Part shown: piece after piece, positions 27,007-36,107 of the stretch | How positions within the stretch are numbered: position 1 is the first letter of the stretch | How the letters are laid out: each line of letters opens with the position of its first letter | Assembly: GCA_003676145.1 (NCBI GenBank) | Contig: NAUB01000031.1 | Location: forward strand, 36,635 to 100,634 | Direction: 5' to 3' | DNA from: a gamma proteobacterium symbiont of Stewartia floridana | GTDB taxonomy: Bacteria; Pseudomonadota; Gammaproteobacteria; Chromatiales; Chromatiaceae | DNA: 64,000 bases | Translations under genes and position numbers: made by a program | The notes under the pieces: model-generated | What the model saw: only the letters and a program-made list of their open reading frames with translations | Databases searched by the model: none | Told to the model about the DNA's origin: nothing

Positions 27007-27561
27007 ATGCAGCTTCGAGATATACCCAATCTGATCAGTATTCTGCGAATCCTGCTGACCCTGCCGATTGTCTGGCTGTTGCTGGAGCAGCAGTTTTCCC
27101 ACGCCCTGATCCTGTTTGCGGTGGCCGGTTTTTCCGATGGTCTGGATGGCTATCTGGCAAAACGTTTCGGCTGGCAGAGCTATTTGGGTGGATTATTGGA
27201 CCCGCTGGCCGATAAAGCACTACTGATGAGCTCATTTCTGGTGCTTGGCGGCCAGGGACTGATCCCGATCTGGTTGGTACTGCTGGTGATCTTTCGTGAT
27301 CTGACGATTGTCGGTGGGGCGCTCTACTATAACTTCAGCGTGGAAGTGGTGGATGCGGATCCGAGTCTGATCAGCAAACTGAATACCCTGCTGCAGATCA
27401 TGCTGGTGTTGCTGGTGGTTACCGATGCCGGGCCGTTTCCACTGCCGGACCCGCTCATCGATTGGTTGATCTGGGGAACCGGTCTGACCACCCTGATCAG
27501 CGGCGCCGCCTATGTCTGGGTATGGAGCAACAAAGCGCGCAAAAAAGGCTGGGGGATATGA
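27007..27561 (+). CDS. CDP-alcohol phosphatidyltransferase family membrane protein
   Basis: A 184-residue protein with about five or six membrane helices. The family motif is seen as SDGLDGYLAKRFGWQSYLGG followed by LLDPLADKALL, supplying the Asp residues that bind the metals and CDP-alcohol. The AR of the motif is replaced by AK. It resembles phosphatidylglycerophosphate synthase (PgsA), which makes PGP from CDP-diacylglycerol, but the exact alcohol acceptor is not certain. It is probably cotranscribed with the DUF2066 gene. Confidence 0.82.
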   Translation: MQLRDIPNLISILRILLTLPIVWLLLEQQFSHALILFAVAGFSDGLDGYLAKRFGWQSYLGGLLDPLADKALLMSSFLVLGGQGLIPIWLVLLVIFRDLTIVGGALYYNFSVEVVDADPSLISKLNTLLQIMLVLLVVTDAGPFPLPDPLIDWLIWGTGLTTLISGAAYVWVWSNKARKKGWGI

Positions 27562-27717
27562 AATCTGGTCAATATTCAGTTAATCAGAGTTTATTTCCTG
27601 TTGTGGGCGGTTAATCAGACCGATTTCGCAGTTTGAAGAGCATGGCGCTTGTGATGCCGAACAGCTAGACTATAGTTGGAAAAAATAAGTATCTATGTGA
27701 CTTACGGAGAAAAGTTA

Positions 27718-28269
27718 ATGAGAGTTACCAGTTTTATCGTTGCCATTGGCTTGCTGATCTCGTCCGCTATCGCACAGGCGGAAATATTTGCTGATGGCTC
27801 AGGTATCGAGGGAAACAACTACTTTGGGGTGATGCTCGCTTCCCCTCAGTATAAGGAGGATGACTCCAATACCGACTTCCGGGGCACCGGCCTGATCGCC
27901 AGGGGTGGTCGCGAATTTTTCAAATATTTCGCGGTTGAGGGCCATTTCGGCATCTTCAGTGGCGATACCGTGAACGATACCACCTACCAGATCGATTACA
28001 TGGGCAGTCTGTTCGCCAGAGGCAATCTCTTTCTTTTCGATGATCGCGCCCGCGCCTATGCGTTGGTCGGCCTCACCTATTTCGCTGGTGATGTACCGAG
28101 ATTCAAGGGTGATGACGATATAGCGCCAGCCTTCGGTCTGGGATTGGAGCTGTATGGCAACGAACGCAATGCGATCACCCTGGAGGCGATGCGCTATGCG
28201 GACGGGGATCTGCACAATGTGGATTACAAGATCGATTCAATCAACGTCGGCTATCAGCACCGCTTCTGA
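27718..28269 (+). CDS. Small outer-membrane beta-barrel protein
   Basis: A 183-residue protein starting at ATG 27718, which has ACGGAGA upstream; a longer frame to 27676 lacks support. Signal peptide MRVTSFIVAIGLLISSAIAQ, cut before EIFADG. The mature part alternates in beta-strand fashion (GLIARGGREFFKYFAVEGHF, RAYALVGLTYFAGD) and ends with an aromatic, YQHRF, the outer-membrane insertion signature. It looks like an eight-stranded OmpA/OmpW-type barrel. Role unknown. Confidence 0.8.
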   Translation: MRVTSFIVAIGLLISSAIAQAEIFADGSGIEGNNYFGVMLASPQYKEDDSNTDFRGTGLIARGGREFFKYFAVEGHFGIFSGDTVNDTTYQIDYMGSLFARGNLFLFDDRARAYALVGLTYFAGDVPRFKGDDDIAPAFGLGLELYGNERNAITLEAMRYADGDLHNVDYKIDSINVGYQHRF

Positions 28270-28289
28270 TTAAATCCTTTCAGCTGACC

Positions 28290-28311
28290 GCCGGGGGAGA
28301 CTTCCCCCGGC
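28290..28311 (+). terminator. Hairpin after the outer-membrane protein gene
   Basis: GCCGGGGG (28290-28297) pairs with CCCCCGGC (28304-28311) around a 6-base loop, extended by CTGA/TCAG outside. It lies between two convergent genes and may serve both; no long T run follows. Confidence 0.55.
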
Positions 28312-28345
28312 TTCAGTTTCCAGCGGCCCGATGCTGTTGATCTCT

Positions 28346-29218
28346 TCAGTTGAATACGCTCGCCGCTTCAAAAACCGGTCCATCGACACAGACTCGCTTC
28401 ATCGCCGGTCCATCCGCGGTCTGTACTTCCACCACACAACCGGCACAGCCGCCGATACCGCAAGCCATGAACTCCTCCAGGGAGACCTGGCAGGGTACCT
28501 GCCACTCCTTGGCCATGGCGGCAACCGCCTCCAGCATCGGGTGAGGACCACAGGCAAAGACCTCGACTTCAGAGCGGGTCTCCCTGTCGAGGTTTCTGAA
28601 CCATAGCTGAGCCAGTTCGGTGACATAGCCCTGGTAGCAACCACTGAACTCCTGCAGGCTTGCCAAGCGGTTACCGATACCCCAGTCATCCAGCAGTGGC
28701 ATGCTGGCGATTACCCCTTCAGGGATACCGGGTATCATGATTTTCGATGGGGTCGGCTTGAACGGGAACGGGACTTCGGAACCGAGAATGACAAACGGCT
28801 GTTTATCACTCTCCTGTCGCAGGCTTTCAGCAAGGAAAATCATCGGCGGCATCCCCACACCGCCACCGATCAGCAACGGACGGCTGTGTCCGGGCGTCGC
28901 TTTGAATGGGGTGCCGATCGGGCCAAGTATACTGATCTTCTCTCCCGGCTGGCGCTGTGCCAGCAGCGTGGTGCCTCTACCCACTCTTTTATAGAGCAGG
29001 TCGATCCAGCCCTCGTTGTATGAGCTGCGCATGATTGAAATCGGTCGCCTCATCGGCAGCTGTGGGTCGCAGGTCAAATGGACAAAACTGCCGGGCTTGG
29101 CTTTGGCGGCGCAGTGCGGGGAGAGCAGGCGCATGATGAACTGTTCCCCATCGAAGGCCTGATGGCTGATGATCTCAGCCTCTTCGAGAAATACCGAATT
29201 ATGATGTGGTTTGCTCAT
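28346..29218 (-). CDS. PyrK-like dihydroorotate dehydrogenase electron-transfer subunit homologue
   Basis: A 290-residue iron-sulfur flavoprotein of the ferredoxin-reductase type. The FAD motif is MRRPISIM, the NAD-site glycine motif LIGGGVGMPP, with ACGPHPML further on. A 2Fe-2S cysteine set CGIGGCAGC plus RVCVDGPVF is typical of PyrK. PyrK normally passes electrons between NADH and the class 1B dehydrogenase PyrDB. No PyrD is adjacent here. It ends the leftward pyr cluster and overlaps the start of the pyrC' gene by four bases, so it is translationally coupled to it. An NAD(P)H-dependent reductase of other purpose is possible. Confidence 0.8.
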   Translation of the reverse strand: MSKPHHNSVFLEEAEIISHQAFDGEQFIMRLLSPHCAAKAKPGSFVHLTCDPQLPMRRPISIMRSSYNEGWIDLLYKRVGRGTTLLAQRQPGEKISILGPIGTPFKATPGHSRPLLIGGGVGMPPMIFLAESLRQESDKQPFVILGSEVPFPFKPTPSKIMIPGIPEGVIASMPLLDDWGIGNRLASLQEFSGCYQGYVTELAQLWFRNLDRETRSEVEVFACGPHPMLEAVAAMAKEWQVPCQVSLEEFMACGIGGCAGCVVEVQTADGPAMKRVCVDGPVFEAASVFN

Positions 29219-30513
29219 AGTCTCTCTTCATGAAAGACCAGTCGGCCTTTCAACAATGTATGGGTGACCCGGCCAGGCATTTCCCAGCCGGTGAAAGGTG
29301 TATTTTTGCCTGCACTATGGATCTGCTCAGCGGATACGTGCCACTGTCTGTTGGGATCGTAGATGCAGATATCGGCCGCATACCCTGGAGTCAGGCGGCC
29401 CAACGGCAGTTCGAGAATATCCGCAGGGCCACAGGTGAGGCGGGCAATCGCACTGCTTAGATCCATCACGCCCTGTTCAACCAGTTTCAGGGTCAGAGGC
29501 AACAGGGTATCCAGTCCGGAGATGCCTGGCTCGGTGTCGGGAAACGGGGAGGACTTGGCATCGGCTTCATGGGGCTGATGGTCGGAACAGATCGCCTGGA
29601 TGACATTCTCCGCTACGGCTTTGCGCAGACCGTCCCGATCGCTGTCGGTACGCAGTGGTGGTCTGACATGACGATTGCTGTCAAAACCCTCCAGGTCGAG
29701 TTCGGTCAGATGCAGCTGATGGATCGCCACATCGGCGCTGACCTTGCGGCCTTCCCGTTTTGCCCAGGCCATGGTACGTGCCGCGCTGGCGCTGGAGAGG
29801 GCATGAAAATGGATCACCGCACCGGTGGTTTCGGCCAGTGCCAGGTCCCGCGCGACGGCAACGGTTTCAGCCGCTTCCGGTATCCCCGGCAGACCAAGCC
29901 GGTCAGCGACCTTGCCTTCGTGAGCGCAACCGTTGTTGCACAGGTACTGATCCTCCGGGCGAATGATGGTCAACAGGTTGAAGGTGGAGGCATACTCCAT
30001 GGCGCGCCGCTGAACCAGGGTATTCGCCAGTGGGGTATAGCAGTTGGATACGGCGATGCATCCGGCGGCTTTCAGGGCGGCCATTTCACTCAAATGGGAG
30101 CCGTCGAGATTTTTCGTCAGTGCCCCCTGGGGCAGCAGTCTGCAGTAACCGGCTTTGCGAGCCTTGTGGCGTATTTGCCCAACCACCGCCGGTGTGTCGA
30201 TCACCGGCAGGGTATCGGGTGTACAGCAAAGGGTGGTGATGCCGCTGCGGGCGGCGCAGGCGGTTTCGCTGGCAATGGTGGCTTTATGTTCATTGCCCGG
30301 CTCACGCAGATTCACATTCAGGTCGATCAGGCCGGGACAGACGATCTGATCTGTGGCATCGATCTCAAGCAGGGGCTGAAAGTTCTCCGGTGGCTGGCCC
30401 AGGGCGAGCACCTTACCGCCTGAGATATGCAGGTCGGTAACCTCGTCAATGCCGTTGCCCGGATCCACCACCCGGCCATTGCGTATGGTGATATCCTTTT
30501 TCTTCTTTTTCAT
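29215..30513 (-). CDS. pyrX: Inactive dihydroorotase homologue (PyrC'/PyrX, aspartate carbamoyltransferase partner)
   Basis: A 432-residue protein with the type-I dihydroorotase fold ([36 protein letters not shown]). The zinc-binding His-x-His of active enzymes is replaced: [10 protein letters not shown] has Asn66 and Asn68. The later metal histidine of the His-x-Glu-Asp segment is also changed (IIRPEDQYL). Three metal ligands are therefore missing, so catalysis is unlikely. In Pseudomonas a similar inactive PyrC' is required for assembly of aspartate carbamoyltransferase. Here it overlaps pyrB by four bases, consistent with that role. The active dihydroorotase must be elsewhere. Confidence 0.85.
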   Translation of the reverse strand: MKKKKKDITIRNGRVVDPGNGIDEVTDLHISGGKVLALGQPPENFQPLLEIDATDQIVCPGLIDLNVNLREPGNEHKATIASETACAARSGITTLCCTPDTLPVIDTPAVVGQIRHKARKAGYCRLLPQGALTKNLDGSHLSEMAALKAAGCIAVSNCYTPLANTLVQRRAMEYASTFNLLTIIRPEDQYLCNNGCAHEGKVADRLGLPGIPEAAETVAVARDLALAETTGAVIHFHALSSASAARTMAWAKREGRKVSADVAIHQLHLTELDLEGFDSNRHVRPPLRTDSDRDGLRKAVAENVIQAICSDHQPHEADAKSSPFPDTEPGISGLDTLLPLTLKLVEQGVMDLSSAIARLTCGPADILELPLGRLTPGYAADICIYDPNRQWHVSAEQIHSAGKNTPFTGWEMPGRVTHTLLKGRLVFHEERL

Positions 30514-31499
30514 ACCGCCACCTCCTGGGTACGCTGGTTTTGCGTACCGATCACCATGGAGATGATCGCCATACGGATCGCAATGCCGTAACTGACCTGC
30601 TGCAGGATAACCGACTTCGAACCGTCGGCGACCTTGGAGTCCATTTCAACACCCCGGTTGATCGGCCCTGGATGCATCACGATGGCATCGGGTTTAGCCA
30701 GCGCCAGACGCCTTTCGGTGAGGCCGTAGAGACTGAAATACTCATGTTCCGAGGGGAGCATGGCACCACGCATTCGCTCTTTTTGCAGTCGCAGCATGAT
30801 GATCACGTCCACATCTCTGATGCCTTCGTCGAAATCGTGGTAGACATGCACTCCCAGGCTGCGGGCATCGGAGGGCAGCAGGGTTTGCGGTGCCACCACC
30901 CGGACTTCGGAGACACCCAGGGTATTCAGAGCCAGGATCTGGGAGCGGGCTACCCGGGAGTGAAGGATATCCCCCACGATGGCGACCCGAAGCCCGACGA
31001 ACTCCCCTTTGTGGCGACGGATGGTGAACATGTCCAGCATCGCCTGGGTAGGGTGGGCATGGCGCCCATCCCCGGCGTTGATCACCCCCACACCAGGGTC
31101 GGCGTGCTGGGCGATGAAATGGGCGGCGCCACTGGTGGCATGGCGGACAATGAACATATCCACATGCATCGCTTCCAGATTGCGCAGGGTATCCAGCAGG
31201 GTCTCCCCTTTGGAGGTGGCCGAGGCGCTGATATTGAGATTGAGTACGTCGGCGGAGAGTCTTTTTGCTGCCAATTCGAAGGTCGTGCGGGTACGTGTGC
31301 TGTTCTCGAAAAACAGGTTGGCAACCACCTTGCCTCGACACAGCGGTACCTTTTTTATGGTTCGCTCGGAGACACCGGTAAATCCCTCTGCGGTGTCGAG
31401 TATTTCAGTCAGGATCGATCGGTCGAGTCCATCGATCGTGAGGAAATGGAGAAGTCGCTGCTCATCGTCGAGTTGTAGTGCTTTGTTGCTCAGACTCAT
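30510..31499 (-). CDS. pyrB: Aspartate carbamoyltransferase catalytic subunit
   Basis: A 329-residue enzyme joining carbamoyl phosphate and aspartate in pyrimidine synthesis. The carbamoyl-phosphate site is [19 protein letters not shown], and [14 protein letters not shown] and [10 protein letters not shown] complete the active site. An N-terminal extension of about 20 residues before LHFLTIDGL fits the Pseudomonas-type enzyme that pairs with PyrC'. No PyrI is present. It sits in a tightly overlapping string (pyrR-pyrB-pyrC'-pyrK-like), with four-base overlaps on both sides. Confidence 0.95.
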   Translation of the reverse strand: MSLSNKALQLDDEQRLLHFLTIDGLDRSILTEILDTAEGFTGVSERTIKKVPLCRGKVVANLFFENSTRTRTTFELAAKRLSADVLNLNISASATSKGETLLDTLRNLEAMHVDMFIVRHATSGAAHFIAQHADPGVGVINAGDGRHAHPTQAMLDMFTIRRHKGEFVGLRVAIVGDILHSRVARSQILALNTLGVSEVRVVAPQTLLPSDARSLGVHVYHDFDEGIRDVDVIIMLRLQKERMRGAMLPSEHEYFSLYGLTERRLALAKPDAIVMHPGPINRGVEMDSKVADGSKSVILQQVSYGIAIRMAIISMVIGTQNQRTQEVAV

Positions 31500-32059
31500 G
31501 CGTCCCTGTCCTGCTCATCGCCTCGGGAGGTGCGGTTGGTTTTTGCGCCGAGAATCAGACCCAACGGCTCGGGACCGATCAGGGTGATGTGCTGATCCGG
31601 ATCCAGGCTGGGGTGCAGTCCGGTCACGTCCGGCTGGATCGGCAGCTCCCGGCCACTTCGATCGACCAGGGTGGCGAGGGTGATCGAGGCGGGTCGACCG
31701 TAGTCGAAGATCTCATTCAGTGCGGCTCTGATGGTGCGGCCGGTATGCAGTACATCGTCGACCAGGATGATGTGCCGGTCATCCACCGGAATTGGCAGAT
31801 CCGATGGGTGAACCTCCGGATTCATGCCGATGCGGGTAAAGTCGTCCCGATAAAATGAGATATCGAGGGTGCCCAGGGGGTCGCGCAACCCCAACTCCTG
31901 ATGAAGCCGTTCCGCCAACCAGACCCCGCCGGTTCGTATACCGACCATCAGCGGGTCGGCAATCTCTTTATCATTGATCAGCGTCCAGATTTTGCCAGCC
32001 ATGACGTCGATCAGTGATTCCACGCCATCGGCTTGCATGAAGGTTGTGTTATCGCTCAT
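31496..32059 (-). CDS. pyrR: PyrR: pyrimidine regulatory protein/uracil phosphoribosyltransferase
   Basis: A 187-residue protein with the PRPP-binding motif [18 protein letters not shown] and the N-terminal [17 protein letters not shown]. PyrR senses uridine nucleotides and may also salvage uracil. In many gammaproteobacteria it heads the pyrBC' string as here. Its start overlaps the end of ruvX by eleven bases. RNA-binding attenuation is known for Gram-positive PyrR; no attenuator was recognised in this cluster. Confidence 0.92.
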   Translation of the reverse strand: MSDNTTFMQADGVESLIDVMAGKIWTLINDKEIADPLMVGIRTGGVWLAERLHQELGLRDPLGTLDISFYRDDFTRIGMNPEVHPSDLPIPVDDRHIILVDDVLHTGRTIRAALNEIFDYGRPASITLATLVDRSGRELPIQPDVTGLHPSLDPDQHITLIGPEPLGLILGAKTNRTSRGDEQDRDA

Positions 32060-32477
32060 TGAACCAGGTTTCCAATATCAGTTTTGCCGCTACGGCATCA
32101 TAATCCTCGAGCCGCTTGGCCCGGTGCCCCAACCTGTCCCTGGCCTCGAAGGAAGTGAAGCGTTCATCCGCCAGATATACGGTCAGGTGGAAACGACCTT
32201 CGAGCTGTCGTGAAAATCGCAATGCGGGTTGTGTGGCATCGGTTTCACTATCATCCACATCGAGCGGCAGGCCAACCACCAGAGCCTGAGGCTGCCACTC
32301 ATTGATTAACTCTTCAATACGTACCCAATCTGGTTTCTGATTGACCAACTCCAGAGTTTCAAGCGGCGTTGCCGTACCTGTCAGGGTCTGGCCTACCGCC
32401 ACACCGATTTTACGGGTACCGAAATCGAAACCCAACAGGGTACCTGAGGCTCTCTCCGGGTCACGCGTGTCCGGCAT
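32049..32477 (-). CDS. ruvX: Putative Holliday junction resolvase / pre-16S rRNA nuclease
   Basis: A 142-residue YqgF-family nuclease with an RNase-H-like fold. The first acidic strand is LLGFDFGTRKIGVAVG. The middle has QALVVGLPLDVDDSETD and the C-terminus DERFTSFEARDRL and EDYDAVAAKLILE. The family processes the 5' end of 16S rRNA and was first proposed to act on Holliday junctions. It overlaps both neighbours (yqgE upstream, pyrR downstream), the standard gammaproteobacterial order. Confidence 0.93.
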   Translation of the reverse strand: MPDTRDPERASGTLLGFDFGTRKIGVAVGQTLTGTATPLETLELVNQKPDWVRIEELINEWQPQALVVGLPLDVDDSETDATQPALRFSRQLEGRFHLTVYLADERFTSFEARDRLGHRAKRLEDYDAVAAKLILETWFNER

Positions 32478-33024
32478 CGCTGCTCAGCAGGTTCAAGTCT
32501 ACACCAAGCAGGTCGGCTGCCGCCTGCCAACGCTCCTTGCTGGCTCGATTGAATATGATATCGCTTTCCGCAGGGCCGCTCAGCCAGGCATTCTGTGCCA
32601 GTTCACTCTCCAATTGGCCTGCTCCCCAGCTGGCATATCCGAGTGCCACCAGATTCTGCTCCGGGCCCTTGCCGGCGGCGATGGCCTCCAGGATATCCAG
32701 GGATGTGGTGACACTGATCTGTGGGGTGACTCTGAGGGTGGAGGCCCACTCTGAATTGCTGTCGTGCAGAACGAAGCCGCGATCACTCTGTACCGGACCA
32801 CCGATATAGACGGGTTGCTCAGAAACTTTCTCGCTGGCGATGGGAATTTTCAACTGTTCAAATATGTCAGCCAGATGAAGCTCCATGGGGCGATTGATGA
32901 CGATGCCCATGGCGCCATCGTCGGAGTGCTCGCAGATGTAGGTCACCGTATGGAAAAAATTCGGATCCTCAAGCTGCGGCATGGCGATGAGAAAGTGGTT
33001 GGTCAGGTCGGTATCAGGAGACAT
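32461..33024 (-). CDS. YqgE/AlgH family protein
   Basis: A 187-residue cytoplasmic protein. The start at 33024 (MSPDTDLTNHFLIAMPQLED) matches the family; a longer frame to 33105 would add 27 residues without support. Conserved segments include DPNFFHTVTYICEHSDDGAM, VINRPMELHL, YIGGPVQSDRGFVLH and GYASWGAGQLESELAQNAWL. The family's molecular role is unsettled (implicated in alginate regulation in Pseudomonas). It forms an operon with ruvX. Confidence 0.93.
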   Translation of the reverse strand: MSPDTDLTNHFLIAMPQLEDPNFFHTVTYICEHSDDGAMGIVINRPMELHLADIFEQLKIPIASEKVSEQPVYIGGPVQSDRGFVLHDSNSEWASTLRVTPQISVTTSLDILEAIAAGKGPEQNLVALGYASWGAGQLESELAQNAWLSGPAESDIIFNRASKERWQAAADLLGVDLNLLSSDAGHA

Positions 33025-33355
33025 GGTAGGGCCTGCTAGCAGGAATCCAATCACTTCGGCCGAGGCGGCTGCTACTGCCTGCCAGGTGAAAGAGATGGAT
33101 TGCATTGGAACTGCATGAGCGTAAGATAATGCCGCTGGCGGTCAAAACACGCCCACTGCCCAGGGTTTCTTCTATTCCGGGAGAGGCGTTTGAAAAAGCG
33201 CCGTAGTGCGTTGCATGTCGTTCATCTGGAACAACCAAACTTATCTCCTCGCGCCTTGATTGGCGCTTTTTCAGCCACAACAGGGCCAATTGGATCAGCC
33301 TTAACAGGCCTCAGTGGCCCACTAGTATCCAATCGCAGGCTTACGGCTGCAACTG
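33025..33355. other. Intergenic region between tonB and yqgE
   Basis: 331 bases with no credible gene. The 12-base word GTGGCCCACTAG near 33313-33324 is identical to the right tip of the palindromic element at 50608-50874; the rest of that element is not recognisable here. Several G/C-rich short dyads (for example around 33180-33280) were seen but form no clear terminator. Confidence 0.35.
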
Positions 33356-34204
33356 TTATTCTGCGTTGAGTTTACCACTGCGAAGAAATTGCCAGGTCCG
33401 GGTGATGTCCAGGATGTCAGTCTCTTTGCGGATTTCATTGGGAAAGGGTGAAAACGGTGCGGCCAGACGGACGATTCGTATGGCCGAATCATCCAGGATC
33501 TTATGGCCTGATGAGTGCAGTACCCGGATTTGATCAACGCTGCCATCCGCTTTCACGGCAACATGCAGCACAAGATTGCCGTATAAGCGGTCCCGCTTAG
33601 CCTGATCCGGGTAGTTGAGGTTACCGATCCGTTCAACCTTGCGTCGCCAGGCATCCAGATAAGAGGCGTATTTATACTCTTTGGTGCTGGCGCTGATCGC
33701 TTTGCGCTTGGGGAGTTTGGCGTAGGCCTCAGATTTTCTCTCCAGCTCAGCCGTGAGTCTGGCGATCTCCATGTTCTTGCTGTTCAGCAGTTGGCTGGCC
33801 GTGGGCATGGGCTGTCGCTCCACGATGCGGTTTTCGACCGCTGCCTGCTGTTCGGATTGTGCGGTTGTCAGTGGTTGGGTCTGGCTCACCGGTTGTTGCA
33901 ATGGGGGGGGTGCCTGAGCGGCCTGGGGTGGTGCTGGTGGTTCAGCTGTTTGCGGCTTCTCCTGAAGTCTTTTTTCTCCGCCGCCGCTCTGCGCAACCTG
34001 TGCCAGGTAGTCCGCCTGCTCATCCTCTTCCGGCTGCTGCTTCGGTTGCCGGACCACCATCACCTCCAGACTCTGCTGTTGGTACTCGGGTTTGCTCGGG
34101 TCGAACGGTTTGAAGGTGATGCCGAGAATGACAAACGCGTGCAGCGCCGTGGCGACAAACAGACCGATGCCCAGAATGTCATTTTGATTATGGGTGGAGA
34201 TCAT
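33356..34204 (-). CDS. tonB: TonB-family energy transducer
   Basis: A 282-residue protein. One N-terminal membrane helix (ILGIGLFVATALHAFVILGI) is followed by a Pro/Gln-rich periplasmic linker (PPAPPQAAQAPPPLQQPVSQ), a coiled segment (NMEIARLTAELERKSEAYAK) and a C-terminal TonB domain (YPDQAKRDRLYGNLVLHVAV, VKADGSVDQIRVLHSSGHK). It should pass ExbBD energy to outer-membrane receptors; exbBD are not adjacent. The start overlaps the gshB stop by four bases. Related paralogues are common next to gshB and are not necessarily the main TonB. Confidence 0.88.
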   Translation of the reverse strand: MISTHNQNDILGIGLFVATALHAFVILGITFKPFDPSKPEYQQQSLEVMVVRQPKQQPEEDEQADYLAQVAQSGGGEKRLQEKPQTAEPPAPPQAAQAPPPLQQPVSQTQPLTTAQSEQQAAVENRIVERQPMPTASQLLNSKNMEIARLTAELERKSEAYAKLPKRKAISASTKEYKYASYLDAWRRKVERIGNLNYPDQAKRDRLYGNLVLHVAVKADGSVDQIRVLHSSGHKILDDSAIRIVRLAAPFSPFPNEIRKETDILDITRTWQFLRSGKLNAE

Positions 34205-35151
34205 TGATTCAGTTTAGCCGCTATCGCATCCATCAGGTCTGAGGCGATATCCAGATCGTAAAGCTTATCCAGTTCCCGAATACAGGTGGGGCTGGTGACA
34301 TTGATTTCCGTCAGGTAGTCCCCGATCACATCCAGTCCGGCAAACAGAATGCCCCGTTGCCTGAGTTGCGGGGCGACCTGGCGCGCAATCCAGAAGTCCC
34401 GTTCGGACAGAGGCACCCCTTCACCCCGGCCGCCGGCGGCCAGATTGCCCCGGGTCTCGCCGGCGGCTGGAATTCTGGCCAATGCATAGGGAACCGGTTC
34501 GCCATCGACCATCAGGATGCGCTTATCCCCTTTGCTGATCTCGGGGATAAAGCGTTGCGCCATGGCGAACTGGCTGCCGTGCTGGGTCAAGGTTTCGATA
34601 ATCACCCCGAGATTGGCATCCTGCTCGGTGATGCGAAAGATGGAGGCGCCACCCATGCCGCCCAGCGGTTTCATGATGATGTCCCTGTGCTGGCGATGAA
34701 ACTCCCTGATCTCCGCCTCGTTGCGACTGACCAGCGTAGCCGGTGTGCATTCCGGGAAATAGGCGGTAAACAGCTTCTCATTGGCATCCCGCAGGCTGCT
34801 TGGCCGGTTGACCACCAGGCAGCCCTGGGACTCGGCCTGCTCCAACAGATAGGTGGTATAGATGTACTCCATGTCGAAGGGGGGGTCCTTGCGCATCAGT
34901 ACCACATCCAGCTGATGCAGGGGGAGTCGCTGACGCTGGCCAAACTCAAACCAGTTTTCAGCATTGTCAGTTACTTGCAGGTGCCGGGACTCTGCCCAAC
35001 AGAGCCCATCCTGAAGCGAAAGATCCTGCTGTTGCAGATAGTGGATCTGCCAGCCGCGACGTTGAGCTGCCAGCAACATGGCGAAGGTGCTGTCTTTATA
35101 TATCTTGATGGTCTCTATGGGGTCCATCACCACGCCAAGCTGAATCGTCAT
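34201..35151 (-). CDS. gshB: Glutathione synthetase
   Basis: A 316-residue ATP-grasp enzyme joining gamma-glutamylcysteine and glycine. The N-terminal domain begins LGVVMDPIETIKIYKDSTFA. ATP-grasp features include MKPLGGMGGASIFRI, FIPEISKGDKRILMVDGEP and the C-terminal FAGLDVIGDYLTEINVTSPT. It heads the leftward run gshB-tonB-yqgE-ruvX-pyrR-pyrB and lies next to the pilus chemosensory genes, as in Pseudomonas. Confidence 0.96.
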   Translation of the reverse strand: MTIQLGVVMDPIETIKIYKDSTFAMLLAAQRRGWQIHYLQQQDLSLQDGLCWAESRHLQVTDNAENWFEFGQRQRLPLHQLDVVLMRKDPPFDMEYIYTTYLLEQAESQGCLVVNRPSSLRDANEKLFTAYFPECTPATLVSRNEAEIREFHRQHRDIIMKPLGGMGGASIFRITEQDANLGVIIETLTQHGSQFAMAQRFIPEISKGDKRILMVDGEPVPYALARIPAAGETRGNLAAGGRGEGVPLSERDFWIARQVAPQLRQRGILFAGLDVIGDYLTEINVTSPTCIRELDKLYDLDIASDLMDAIAAKLNQ

Positions 35152-35638
35152 TTTAGTCTACTGGTCCGCTGCAAAAGTCTATCTCGCATTATTTGCTGGG
35201 GGGGATTGTTAATCAAGCTCCTTAAGTTTTTCAATGGTTTGCCGCTAGAAGGACTTACATGTTGTGAGGAACAGCTAAATTCGCCCCCTAAGTTCATGAA
35301 TTGGGAAGTATATTCTTGATGCGGGAAGGTTGTCTTGCTATTTTGTGGGGTAGATTTAGCGTAGTGTTCCATGCTGTTTGATGATTTCAGGATGATAGCC
35401 TGAGGCAGTGTAGTTTACGGCCGGGTTAACAGCTCGTTCCGATTGGCTGGGGGGGCAATGCAGCAATGCAGGCCGCAGTTGAAGCCGATCCGAATGGACC
35501 GGGGAAATGGTCGACAGTATCGAACGCTGCAAAGGGTTACGGATTTGACCGAAAGGGAGGAGAGCCGCTGCACATAAGATAAATTAAAACTTGCGCAGTG
35601 TTGTCAATCATTGCTGATTATTAGAGAGGTGTGTTGCC
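35152..35638. promoter_or_regulatory. Divergent region between gshB and the chemosensory-pilus cluster
   Basis: 487 bases without a gene. The right half (about 35420-35560) is G-rich and has a possible stem pairing CCGATTGGCT (about 35438) with AGCCGATCCG (about 35484), with one mismatch, so a structured 5' leader is possible. It resembles no riboswitch I can name. The ribosome-binding site of the next gene is GAGAGG near 35624. Confidence 0.35.
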
Positions 35639-36025
35639 ATGACGGCACAAACCACCGGTTTAGGAAAGATGAACTGCGTAAGCTTAAGATATCCGGCGAT
35701 TTTTCTGTCTATGCTCGGTCTGCTGGCACAACCTGCGGTGGCACAGGACGACGATTATCTGTCGGAGATATCTGCAGAGGCCAGTAAGATTGATTCCAAA
35801 CTACCGACACAGGGAGAGGCGGAGCCTAACCAGGACGGCTTAACGGACGAGGGTGCCGCTCAAGTTGCATTCGAAGAGGATTTGAAATCGCGCTATCTGG
35901 GTAGTTACACCTTTTACAAAAAACTCCCCAGGCGGGCCAGGGAAGAGGTCTATGAGGAGTATAAGGATGGCGCCTCGATCGATGAGATCAGACAGAAAAT
36001 TATGAATCGATTTTTAAATCAATAG
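35639..36025 (+). CDS. Small exported protein preceding the chemosensory-pilus operon
   Basis: A 128-residue protein. A signal peptide lies within the first 36 residues (hydrophobic RYPAIFLSMLGLLAQPAVAQ). An ATG at 35669 would give a more typical signal-peptide length and is a fair alternative start. The mature part is acidic (DDDYLSEISAEASKIDSKLP), then has a conserved-looking tail: FEEDLKSRYLGSYTFYKKLP and EEVYEEYKDGASIDEIRQKI. I do not recognise the family. It precedes a periplasmic rhodanese and pilG, so a role in pilus signalling or envelope redox is possible by context only. Confidence 0.72.
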   Translation: MTAQTTGLGKMNCVSLRYPAIFLSMLGLLAQPAVAQDDDYLSEISAEASKIDSKLPTQGEAEPNQDGLTDEGAAQVAFEEDLKSRYLGSYTFYKKLPRRAREEVYEEYKDGASIDEIRQKIMNRFLNQ

Positions 36026-36107
36026 GTATGCAATCGGCTCGGAAAATTTTGCATGAACCACCACATGTCCCCAACGTCCGATCAATTTTTAGCCCGAAGG
36101 TAACGTG

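Noticed and set aside
35420..35570. Possible c-di-GMP riboswitch before the pilus cluster
   Set aside because: G-rich and foldable, but it lacks the conserved GEMM core and tetraloop receptor I would expect.
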